A stretch of 64,000 bases of DNA, taken from contig NZ_QZEX01000002.1 of assembly GCF_003646465.1 (NCBI RefSeq), forward strand, positions 186,001-250,000, in the 5' to 3' direction. The notes beneath the pieces were generated by a model that was not told where the DNA came from, did not search any database, and saw only the letters and a list, made by a program, of their open reading frames with translations. The stretch comes from Chachezhania antarctica. GTDB lineage: Bacteria > Pseudomonadota > Alphaproteobacteria > Rhodobacterales > Rhodobacteraceae. The position numbers were made by a program, and so were the translations under genes. This document shows positions 25,350-33,047 of this stretch, piece by piece. The number at the start of each line of letters is the position of its first letter. Position 1 is the stretch's first letter.

Positions 25350-26663
25350 ATGATCCTTCCCCCCGGCCTCATGATCTCGGCCCCCGCCTCGGGCACCGGC
25401 AAGACCACCGTCATGCTGGGCCTCCTGCGCGCGCTGGCCGAGGACGGGCTGACCGTCCAGCCCTTCAAATCCGGCCCCGATTACATCGACCCGGCCTTTC
25501 ACCTGGCCGCCGCGGGCCGGTCGTCCTTCAACCTCGACACATGGGCCATGGCGCCCGACCTGCTGACCGCCATCGCGGGCGAGGCCGCGGGCGCCGATAT
25601 CGTCGTGGCCGAAGGCTCCATGGGCCTCTACGACGGCGTGGCGACCCGGGGCCTGACCGGCATGGGCTCCAGCGCCGAGACGGCCCGCCGCATGGGCTGG
25701 CCGGTGGTGCTGGTGCTGGATGTCGGTGGACAGGCGCAATCCGCTGCCGCGACCGCCCTGGGGTTCCGCAATTACGCCCCCGATCTGCCCTTCGCCGGCG
25801 TCATCCTGAACCGCTGCGCCAGCCCCCGCCATGAACGCCTGATCCGCCTTGGCATGGAACGCGCAGGCCTGCCCGTGCTGGGTGTCCTGCCCCGGCGCGG
25901 AGACCTGACCCTGCCCGAACGCCATCTGGGCCTGATCCAGGCGGTCGAACATCCCGATCTCGATGCTGCCATCGCGGGCTATGCCACGTTCCTGCGCGAG
26001 CACGTGGATCTGGAGGCGATCCGCGCCGCCGCCGCCTGCAACGCGGGCGTCGCGGCAGGCCCCCTGCCGGTTCCGCCCGCACAACGCATCGCGCTGGCGC
26101 GAGACGCCGCGTTCTCCTTCACCTATCCGCACCTGCTGGAAGGCTGGCACCGGGCCGGCGCCGAAATCCTGCCCTTCTCGCCCTTGGCCGATGAGGCCCC
26201 CGCGCCCGACGCCGACCTCGTCTGGCTGCCGGGCGGCTATCCGGAGCTTCACGCGGGCCCCCTCGCCGCGGCGCAGACCTACCGCGCCGGACTCCGCAAA
26301 CATGCCGAAACCAAGCCCGTCCACGGCGAATGCGGCGGCTACATGGCCCTGGGAGAGGCGCTGATCGACAAGAACGGCACGCGCCACGAAATGGCCGGTC
26401 TCCTCGGCCTCGTCACCAGCTACGAAAAGCGCAAGTTCCACCTGGGCTACCGCCGCGCGCATCTACAGGCGCCGATGCCCGGCCACGCGCCCGGCGCGGC
26501 CTTGCGCGGTCACGAATTCCACTACTCCACCATCCTCGCCCAGCCCGACGCGCCGCTCGCGCAGGTGGCCGATGCCGACGGAAACCCGGTTCCCGAGACA
26601 GGCTCCCACCGCGGCCACGTGACGGGGACGTTCTTCCACATGATCGCGGGAGAGCCCGAATGA
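25350..26663 (+). CDS. cobB: Hydrogenobyrinic acid a,c-diamide synthase
   Basis: CobB amidates the a and c side chains of hydrogenobyrinic acid using glutamine and ATP. The 437-residue product has a P-loop ATPase domain (SAPASGTGKTTVM, 10-22) and a C-terminal class I glutaminase domain with HGECGGYMALG near 326, the Cys being the nucleophile, and a late RGHEFHYS block with the catalytic His. The start at 25350 has GGAG nine bases upstream; an ATG at 25341 is too close to it. It ends in an ATGA overlap with cobA. Confidence 0.95.
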   Translation: MILPPGLMISAPASGTGKTTVMLGLLRALAEDGLTVQPFKSGPDYIDPAFHLAAAGRSSFNLDTWAMAPDLLTAIAGEAAGADIVVAEGSMGLYDGVATRGLTGMGSSAETARRMGWPVVLVLDVGGQAQSAAATALGFRNYAPDLPFAGVILNRCASPRHERLIRLGMERAGLPVLGVLPRRGDLTLPERHLGLIQAVEHPDLDAAIAGYATFLREHVDLEAIRAAAACNAGVAAGPLPVPPAQRIALARDAAFSFTYPHLLEGWHRAGAEILPFSPLADEAPAPDADLVWLPGGYPELHAGPLAAAQTYRAGLRKHAETKPVHGECGGYMALGEALIDKNGTRHEMAGLLGLVTSYEKRKFHLGYRRAHLQAPMPGHAPGAALRGHEFHYSTILAQPDAPLAQVADADGNPVPETGSHRGHVTGTFFHMIAGEPE

Positions 26664-27388
26664 CCGGCTTCATCAGCTTCGTGGGCTCCGGCCCCGGCGA
26701 CCCCGAACTCCTGACGCTCAAGGCCGTCGACCGCCTGAAACGCGCCGACGTGGTGCTGTTCGACGACCTGTCCTCGGGCGCGATACTGTCCCATGCCCGG
26801 CCCGGCGCCGACCTGATCGGCGTCGGCAAACGTGCCGGGCGCCCGTCGCCCAAGCAGCACCATGTCAGCCGCCTGCTGACGGACTACGCGGCCGAAGGCG
26901 GCCGGATCGTACGCCTGAAATCCGGCGATGCGGGCCTCTTCGGCCGGCTGGAAGAAGAACTCACCGCGATCCGCGCGGCCAGCATCCCGTACGAGATCGT
27001 GCCCGGCGTGCCCTCTGCCTGCGCCGCCGCCGCCGCCGCGGGCATCCCGCTGACCCGCCGGCTCACCGCCCGCCGCGTGCAATTCGTGACGGGCCACGAC
27101 GTGACGGGCCAGCTTCCCCGCGACATCGACCTGGCGGCGCTCGCCGACCCGGCCGCCAGCACGGTGGTCTACATGGGCAAGCGAACGTTCCCCGCGCTGG
27201 CCCAGGCACTCATCGCCCACGGCCTGCCCGGCGACACGCCCGCCCTTCTGGCCGAGGCGGTCAGCACCGAACATCAAAGCCTGCTGCGCACCACCGTCGC
27301 CGACCTGGCCGACCGGTTGAAGGACACGACCAGCGCGCACCCGGCGCTGATCCTCTACGGCCCTCTGGCGCAGGATCACAGGCCGTGA
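26660..27388 (+). CDS. cobA: Uroporphyrinogen-III C-methyltransferase (SUMT)
   Basis: CobA methylates uroporphyrinogen III at C2 and C7 to make precorrin-2, the entry to B12 (and siroheme). The 242-residue product shows FVGSGPGDPELLTLKA (about 6-21), VLFDDLSSG, GKRAGRPSPKQHH and the VPGVPSACAAAAAAGIPLTRR block near 115-135. It is the stand-alone SUMT without a CysG-type fusion. Coding overlaps cobB and cobF by four bases each. Confidence 0.94.
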   Translation: MTGFISFVGSGPGDPELLTLKAVDRLKRADVVLFDDLSSGAILSHARPGADLIGVGKRAGRPSPKQHHVSRLLTDYAAEGGRIVRLKSGDAGLFGRLEEELTAIRAASIPYEIVPGVPSACAAAAAAGIPLTRRLTARRVQFVTGHDVTGQLPRDIDLAALADPAASTVVYMGKRTFPALAQALIAHGLPGDTPALLAEAVSTEHQSLLRTTVADLADRLKDTTSAHPALILYGPLAQDHRP

Positions 27389-28131
27389 TCCAGCTCTCGC
27401 TCATCGGCATCGGCACGGGCAACCCGGACCACGTGACGATGGAAGCCAAGAAGGCGCTGCGGGAGGCGGCGCTGATCCTCGTGCCCCGGAAAGGTCCGGC
27501 CAAAGACGATCTCGCCCATCTCCGCCACCGGATCCTGGAAGACGCGGGCGCCACGGCCAAGGTCGCCGGGTTCGACTACCCCACCCGCGACCCGGCCCTC
27601 CCCTACCTCACCCGCGTCCGGCGCTGGCATGACGAGATCGCGGCGCGCTGGCGCGCAACCATCGAAGCCGCCGGCACACCCGAAGGCCCCATCGCCCTGC
27701 TTGTATGGGGAGACCCGTCGCTCTATGACAGCACGCTGCGCATCGCCGCCCGGCTGGAGCCCGAACCCCAGATCCGCGTCATCCCCGGCATCACCGCGCT
27801 TCAGGCCCTGACGGCCGCCCACGCGATCCCCTTCAACACGCTTGGCGGTCCCGTCACGGTCACCACAGGCCGCCGCCTCACCGAAACTGGCTGGCCCAAG
27901 GACGTCGACACCACGGTCGTCATGCTGGACGCCGACTGCAGTTTCCAGACCCTCACCGCCCCTGATCTCGACATCTGGTGGGGCGCCTATCTCGGCATGG
28001 AAGAACAGGTCCTCCGGCACGGTCCCCTCCCCGACATCGCCCCCGACATCGTCGAAACCCGCGCCCGGGCCCGGGCCGCCCATGGCTGGATCATGGACAC
28101 CTACCTCCTCCGCCGCCGCGGCAAGACCTGA
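27385..28131 (+). CDS. cobF: Precorrin-6A synthase (deacetylating)
   Basis: CobF methylates C1 and releases the extruded acetyl group during ring contraction in the aerobic pathway. The 248-residue protein begins at GTG (overlapping the cobA stop as GTGA) with IQLSLIGIGTGNPDHVTMEA, and shows LILVPRKGPAKDDLA near 30 and LLVWGDPSLYDSTLRIA near 110, family marks of CobF. It is the last gene of the operon; the R3 repeat begins 10 bases after its stop. Confidence 0.94.
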   Translation: MIQLSLIGIGTGNPDHVTMEAKKALREAALILVPRKGPAKDDLAHLRHRILEDAGATAKVAGFDYPTRDPALPYLTRVRRWHDEIAARWRATIEAAGTPEGPIALLVWGDPSLYDSTLRIAARLEPEPQIRVIPGITALQALTAAHAIPFNTLGGPVTVTTGRRLTETGWPKDVDTTVVMLDADCSFQTLTAPDLDIWWGAYLGMEEQVLRHGPLPDIAPDIVETRARARAAHGWIMDTYLLRRRGKT

Positions 28132-28140
28132 CCGCCGAAG

Positions 28141-28330
28141 CCAATCCTCTCCACGGAGCCGCCGTCGCGCTGCCGTCCCGGAGCCGTCGTCGGCCCCGTG
28201 TCAAGGGGGCGCAGCCCCGCCCGGCACGGGCGGCTTGCCCTTGATGCGGGGGCGTCGATGGCTCAGGCAGCCCAAGCGATGGCGGGTTCGTGGAGAGGAT
28301 GTCCCTCTCCGTGGTGAGCCCGAGCTCCGA
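28141..28330 (+). repeat. R3 structured repeat, copy A
   Basis: A ~190 base element, also found at 46839-47031, that folds into nested helices. Outer P1: ATCCTCTCCACG (28144-28155) with CGTGGAGAGGAT (28289-28300). P2: GAGCCGTCG (28181-28189) with CGATGGCTC (28256-28264). P3: GTCAAGGG (28200-28207) with CCCTTGAT (28238-28245). Inside P3 are GGGGC-GCA-GCCCC and CCGCCC-GGCAC-GGGCGG. The 3' strand of P1 can instead pair with CCTCTCC at 28304-28310. The second copy keeps each helix with different bases. It starts 10 bases after cobF. No protein is credible here. Confidence 0.75.
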
Positions 28331-28352
28331 CCGACATCAGCCAATCCGGGTT

Positions 28353-28409
28353 CCGGATCGCCCGCGCCGCGCGGGGTGGGCGGGCGGGAGCGCGGCGCGG
28401 GCGATCCGG
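28353..28409. repeat. Long perfect inverted repeat between convergent genes
   Basis: CCGGATCGCCCGCGCCGCGC (28353-28372) is repeated in inverted form at 28390-28409, a perfect 20 bp stem with a 17 base G-rich loop. It lies between the 3' ends of cobF (plus) and the CheB-CheR gene (minus) and directly follows the R3 copy. There is no T tract. It could end transcription from either side or be a REP-type element. No second copy was seen in the window. Confidence 0.7.
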
Positions 28410-28451
28410 CGCCGACGCATTGCCAACCCCAGCCAATACGGGCACGCGCGG

Positions 28452-31400
28452 TCAGGCGTCGACGAGTTCCACCATCGCGCCGAAAACATGGCTGACCGTG
28501 CCGTCGTGGCCGAAATGAGGTTTGCCCTCGCACCGGATCCGCGCTGCGCCGCGCCGCGGCGTTGCCAGGTCCGCCGTCACCGCGAATGCCTGTCCGTCCG
28601 TGATCGCCGTGCGGAACGCGGCTTCGACCCGGTCGCGGTCGCCCGCGGCGATGATGTCCAGCATCTGGTCCAGCCCGCTGGCCGCGGCGGGCGCAAGGGC
28701 GCGTTCGACGAACAGACTGCCGGTCAGGAACGGGATATCGTTTTCCGCATCGTACGAGAAATATCCCACCCCCGTCTCGGCCTGCACCTCCAGAAGATGC
28801 TGCAGGATCAGATTGTTCCCCGTCGTCATGGTCGCGTTCCGGGCCACGCCCACCATACGCGCCGGCGTGCCTTCGGTGGCGCGCAGGGTCGATCCGGCAA
28901 GTTCCAGCAGGAAGGTGCTGCCGTCCCTGCGGACCCCTCGCGCGGTTGTCCGGAAGGTCGACCCTGCGCCGATCGCCTCGTCGATCGACTCCCGCAACCT
29001 TTCGCCGTCGTCGGGAAAGTACTCGTCCAGCATGTCGTCGATTGCCTGCAACCCGCTTTCGGCGGGCGCCCCGAACATGCGGAAGAGTTCCTCCGACCAT
29101 CTGAAGCTTTCGGTGTCGAAATCCACTTCCCACGTCGCGATGTCGCCGAAGGACCGGATCGTGCGGGCCACTTCCTCGACCTGCGGCATGCCCAGCAGCA
29201 CCAGCGTCAGGCCCGCCAGTTCATCGTTGCGCAGGAAGTAGGGGCCGATCCGCAACTCGTAATGCGTGCCCTTGGACACGAAGACCGACGAATGCCCTTT
29301 CCGAGTCTTCAGGACATCGGCGCAGATATCCAGCACCCGCGGGAAACCTTCCGGCAGATCGATCTGGCTCAGGTGCCCGAAATGGTTGCCCCTGTCCGAC
29401 AGCCCGAACAGCTCCCGCCCGCCATAGGACGCGTTGCGGATTACCAGCCCCTGATCGACCGTCAGCAGTGGCAGAGGAAGCGCGACAAGGATGCCCGCGC
29501 GTTCCGCGGCGGTCGTATTCAGCTCCTCCGAGTTGATCAGCAGCTCCTCGTTGACCGTGATCAGTTCCTCGTTCGTGGATTGCAGTTCCTCGTTCGAGGT
29601 CTCGAGCTCCTCGTTCGTCGATTGCAATTCCTCGTTGGCGGATTGCAGCTCCTCGTTCGTGGATTGCAGCTCCTCGTTCGAGGTCTGCAATTCCTCGGTC
29701 GTCACCTGCAGCGCCTCCCGCGCGCGGGCCAGCTCGTTTTCCAGATGGGTGGTGTATTCGAAATCCTCCTCGTCGTGGCGGGATGGCGTGCTCAGCTCGG
29801 CCATCTCGGTCTCGATAGAGACCAGCACCAGCGCCTCGGCTTCGTCGCTGTCGCCCACCGGGTAGGCATGCAGCCGGACGCGATTGAAGCCGCGCCCTTC
29901 CAGTTCGCGCCACGATCCCTGCCGGGCCTTGTTGTGCTTAAGGCTCAGCGGGATGAGGCTCGACGCCTCCGCCGCCAGAGGCGAGCGCAGGATGTTGGTG
30001 TTGAGCCGATCGCGCAGCGAATCCGTCATCGCGCCGAATTCGGTCAGATCGCCGAAGATCTTGAGGATCTCGCGCCGGGAGTTGGTCAGGAATCCGGTCG
30101 GCGCCACGGCCGAGCAGATCTGTTCGAACTTGCGCCGGAATTCGTCACGCGTCCCGTGCGCCTCCCGTGCGCGAGGCCGGGGTGTCGGCATGTTCCAGCT
30201 TGCCGGCATGATGCCGCCCGAGCTGGCGAACCGCGTCCGGGTGTTCTGGCGGAAAACCCGCGCGCGGTCCGAGACCGCCTCGAAGAACGGCTCGATCGAG
30301 CCCAGGTTTTCTGACATGCCCAGGAACATCAGCCCTTCGGACCGCAGCGCGTAATGCAGCCGGCCCAGCACGCGCTCCTGCAGAGAGGTATCGAAGTAAA
30401 TCAGGGTGTTGCGGATCGAAATTATGTCGATATCGACGAAGGGCGGATCCTGGAACACGTTGTGCTTGGAAAACAGCACCAGCTTGCGCAGCTCAGGCGA
30501 CACGGACACCGCACTGTCCGAGATCGAAAAATAGTGCGACAGGTACGCCTCCGGAATGTCGGCCTGCGCCGACAGCGGATAGACGCCCGCCCGTGCCCGG
30601 CCCAGGGCGGCCTCGTCGATATCGGTGGCGAAGATCTGCACGCGCGCGCCATCGACCTGCCCCGGCCCGCCCATCGCTTCGCAGATCAGGATGGCGATGG
30701 AGTAGACCTCCTCGCCGCTGGCGCAGCCCGGCACCCAGACCCGGATCTTTTCCTCGCCGCGGTCTTTGACCAGCCGATTGATCGCATCGCCAAGAGTGAC
30801 GAACTGCTCGGCATCGCGAAAGAAGCGCGTGACCGAGATCAGCAGGTCGCGGTAGAGCGCATCGACCTCGTCGGTCGACGCACGGCAGAGCGCCACGTAA
30901 TCGTCGTAGCGTTCGATCCCCTTGGCCACCATGCGCCGCTGGATGCGGCGGTTGATGGTGTTTTCCTTGTACTCGCGGAAATCGACCCGGGTGCGGGCCA
31001 GAAGGATCTGGAACAGGTCGTTGTATTCGCTGTGGCTGTTGAGCGAATCCTGAAGGGCCTGAAGGTTGCGCGGCCGTGCGAGAATCGTCTCAAGGTGCTC
31101 GCCGATCTGGCGGGGGGTCAGCACCAGGTCAATGCAGCCGGTTTCCACGGCCGAGACCGGCATCGTGTCGTACTTGCACGATGACGGGTCCTGGCTGATC
31201 GTGATGCCCCCCGCCTCGCGGATGTCCTGCACGCCGTAGGATCCGTCCGATCCCGTGCCCGACAGCACGATGCCGACGCTGAGTTCCCTCGAGGACTTGG
31301 CGATCGAGGCGAACAGGCGGTCGGCCGAGGGCTTGGGCTCGGCCGGGTGGCCACGGGGCAGTTCGCGGTGCACGCAGCCGCCGCTGACGGTGATGTCGTA

Positions 31401-31652
31401 GCCCGGCGTCGAGACATAGATCGTCTGCGCTTCAAGCGTCATCGACCGGGTGACTTCGACCACATTCAGCGCAGTCTCGCGCGATAGCAACGTCGACAGC
31501 AGGCTCTTGTGCTTGGGCGACATGTGCTGGGCCAGCACGTAGGCGCACGGCAGATCCGTGCCGAGATGCTGGGCCAGCGAGGTCATCGCCTCGAATCCAC
31601 CTGCGGATGCGGCAATACCGACCACGACCTGGGGCGGCACAGATTCCTTCAT
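28452..31652 (-). CDS. CheB-CheR-PAS hybrid chemotaxis/signalling protein
   Basis: A 1066-residue cytoplasmic fusion. Residues 8-185 are a CheB methylesterase with the catalytic set Ser16 (ASAGG), His43 (AQHMSP) and Asp136 (GTGSDG), without the usual receiver domain. Residues ~205-470 are a CheR methyltransferase with the SAM motif VPGCASGEEVYS (307-318), FATDIDEAALGRAR and RNTLIYF. Residues ~632-720 are a heptad coiled coil (NEELQST type), and PAS-like domains follow to the end. There is no kinase domain. The enzymatic targets are unknown but presumably receptor glutamates. The ATG at 31652 has GGGAGAG upstream; a longer reading to 31757 has a poor leader. Confidence 0.93.
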   Translation of the reverse strand: MKESVPPQVVVGIAASAGGFEAMTSLAQHLGTDLPCAYVLAQHMSPKHKSLLSTLLSRETALNVVEVTRSMTLEAQTIYVSTPGYDITVSGGCVHRELPRGHPAEPKPSADRLFASIAKSSRELSVGIVLSGTGSDGSYGVQDIREAGGITISQDPSSCKYDTMPVSAVETGCIDLVLTPRQIGEHLETILARPRNLQALQDSLNSHSEYNDLFQILLARTRVDFREYKENTINRRIQRRMVAKGIERYDDYVALCRASTDEVDALYRDLLISVTRFFRDAEQFVTLGDAINRLVKDRGEEKIRVWVPGCASGEEVYSIAILICEAMGGPGQVDGARVQIFATDIDEAALGRARAGVYPLSAQADIPEAYLSHYFSISDSAVSVSPELRKLVLFSKHNVFQDPPFVDIDIISIRNTLIYFDTSLQERVLGRLHYALRSEGLMFLGMSENLGSIEPFFEAVSDRARVFRQNTRTRFASSGGIMPASWNMPTPRPRAREAHGTRDEFRRKFEQICSAVAPTGFLTNSRREILKIFGDLTEFGAMTDSLRDRLNTNILRSPLAAEASSLIPLSLKHNKARQGSWRELEGRGFNRVRLHAYPVGDSDEAEALVLVSIETEMAELSTPSRHDEEDFEYTTHLENELARAREALQVTTEELQTSNEELQSTNEELQSANEELQSTNEELETSNEELQSTNEELITVNEELLINSEELNTTAAERAGILVALPLPLLTVDQGLVIRNASYGGRELFGLSDRGNHFGHLSQIDLPEGFPRVLDICADVLKTRKGHSSVFVSKGTHYELRIGPYFLRNDELAGLTLVLLGMPQVEEVARTIRSFGDIATWEVDFDTESFRWSEELFRMFGAPAESGLQAIDDMLDEYFPDDGERLRESIDEAIGAGSTFRTTARGVRRDGSTFLLELAGSTLRATEGTPARMVGVARNATMTTGNNLILQHLLEVQAETGVGYFSYDAENDIPFLTGSLFVERALAPAAASGLDQMLDIIAAGDRDRVEAAFRTAITDGQAFAVTADLATPRRGAARIRCEGKPHFGHDGTVSHVFGAMVELVDA
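29523..29699 (-). repeat. In-gene 21 base tandem repeat coding a heptad coiled coil
   Basis: Within the CheB-CheR gene, about eight imperfect 21 base units encode seven-residue repeats of the form NEELQST (residues ~652-710). The units vary mostly at third positions and in the last two residues, so they are constrained at protein level. It is a coding repeat, typical of this hybrid family, and not a CRISPR or minisatellite. Recombination between units could change coil length. Confidence 0.85.
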
Positions 31653-31971
31653 CGCACTCACTCTCCCTGGCCTTTCGGCCCTCGCCGCCCCCTGGAAACC
31701 CGAAAGCTCCGCAATGATCGACGCCGGTAAATCCGCCTCCCCCAGAAGCGATTCCACCGCAGCTCAGACAGACGCGAGTGGGATCTTCGTCCCGTGCCGC
31801 GACCGGTACGCTCATGAAATGCTAACCCTTTTCTCCGCATCATGACAATCGCCAACGACCCGAAATCCCCGCTGGACGAGGCCCGGACATGCGCCCCGCA
31901 GCGCAGATCCGGCTCCCCTTTCGCGGCGACTCAAGGGATCCCACGGGCCGGAACCCCAAGCATTGCAAGCC

Positions 31972-32026
31972 GGAATTAACCAATTCCTCGCACACCGGGC
32001 GCTTGGCTAACCACTTATTAACCAAG
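31972..32026 (+). promoter_or_regulatory. CtrA-like box cluster in the divergent region 31653-32075
   Basis: The 423 bases between the CheB-CheR gene and the unknown gene at 32076 hold no credible gene. They contain GGAATT-AACC-AATTCC (31972-31987) and CTAACCACTTATTAA (32007-32021), which fits the CtrA consensus TTAA-N7-TTAA with one mismatch. A TTAACCA copy follows within 32018-32024. The sites are 50-105 bases ahead of the ATG at 32076, a good promoter distance. CtrA controls motility and signalling genes in Rhodobacterales, so regulation of one or both genes is plausible. Not tested. Confidence 0.5.
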
Positions 32027-32075
32027 TCGTCCTATTTCTTGCGAGCCATGGCTCGGTTTCGAGGTGCCCGGTAAC

Positions 32076-32816
32076 ATGAATGATCCCATCCCCGCAGGAT
32101 CCGGAAAAAAGCTGACAGTCACCATGCGTCGCCGCTGCGACAGCACCGAATGGTGGGTGGAATCGGTGCAGATGAAGCACGCGACACACTATGCCCGGAT
32201 CTACTTTCAAGGCGAAACGCCGCTGCGCGAAGTGGTTGGCGCGCCGGTCTGCCATGCCATCGAACCGGCCCTGCCGCGCGAAAGCTCCGACCAGGCTGCC
32301 GCGTCCTCGGACACGATGGTCAAGATGCCGGGGCTGTTCCTTGTCGGCATGCGCGTACTGGCCGATTTCGCCCGCGATGGCGTTCAGACCGTCACCATCC
32401 GTTTCACCCGCGCCTTCGGCAACCTGGAAAGCATCTTCCTGCCCCGCTACCGGACCGAATCGCTCCGTGACGAGCGGGAGGAACTTGCCGTTCGCGCGCT
32501 GGTCGATCTCGTGCATCCCTGTCTCGAGCTCTGCGATCACACCATGAACACCATCATGTCGGAGGAGCAGGCCGAAATCGTCGGCGCCCGCGCCGGAGCC
32601 CTGGCGCAATCCCGGGCGGAGCTCGGCTTCTTCGCCGGCCTGCTCCGCCGCTTCGTCGCGCAGGAAGACGACATGCAGCCCCTCGGGGCGGAGCATTCGG
32701 GCATGAACGCAATCGGCTGGGCCGAAGAGCAAAGGCCGTTTTCGTCGGTGTCCCACAAACCGGCCTCGGGCCATGACCTGCTTCGGTGGGCCGAAGAGGA
32801 CGACGAAACGGCCTGA
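32076..32816 (+). CDS. Hypothetical protein behind a CtrA-like box
   Basis: I do not recognise the family. The 246-residue product has a strongly biased, coding-like codon pattern. The first ~125 residues are beta-rich (KKLTVTMRRR, WWVESVQMKH, ARIYFQGE, VTIRFTRAFGN), the middle is helical (VRALVDLVHPCLELCDHTMN and onward to ~200), and the C-terminus is charged and loose. No signal peptide or membrane segment. The ATG at 32076 has GAGG ten bases upstream. A minus-strand frame over the same stretch is a shadow. Divergent from the CheB-CheR hybrid, so a signalling role is possible but unproven. 32817-33047 shows nothing. Confidence 0.6.
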   Translation: MNDPIPAGSGKKLTVTMRRRCDSTEWWVESVQMKHATHYARIYFQGETPLREVVGAPVCHAIEPALPRESSDQAAASSDTMVKMPGLFLVGMRVLADFARDGVQTVTIRFTRAFGNLESIFLPRYRTESLRDEREELAVRALVDLVHPCLELCDHTMNTIMSEEQAEIVGARAGALAQSRAELGFFAGLLRRFVAQEDDMQPLGAEHSGMNAIGWAEEQRPFSSVSHKPASGHDLLRWAEEDDETA

Positions 32817-33047
32817 CGCGCCCTGCGCCCTGCCGCGAAATCAAGCGTCTTCCCTGCAACACCGGTATCGAACGGGGTTCCCAAACGGCAAGCCGTCATG
32901 AAAAGTGCACGGAAGCCGGCGTGCTCGCCACGTGGCCAACGCCTGCGGATGCGGTCATGCAGGCGGCTGCCCGGAGACCTCGCGCAGGGGACCGGGAGGG
33001 CGAGCCAGAGACCGGGCCGACCGCGACAGGGTGCGAGGAACACAGTC

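Noticed and set aside
29523-29699. Tandem 21 base units that could suggest a CRISPR array or minisatellite
   Set aside because: There are no spacers, units are in frame and encode a known heptad coiled coil.
28290-30314. 674-codon plus-strand reading frame opposite the CheB-CheR gene
   Set aside because: It has no recognisable domain, an arginine/glutamine/histidine-rich composition, and lies opposite a well-supported gene. Such frames are common in GC-rich DNA.
32007-32774. 255-codon minus-strand frame opposite the unknown gene
   Set aside because: Plus-strand codon use is coding-like (high third-position GC) and has a good ribosome-binding site; the minus frame does not.
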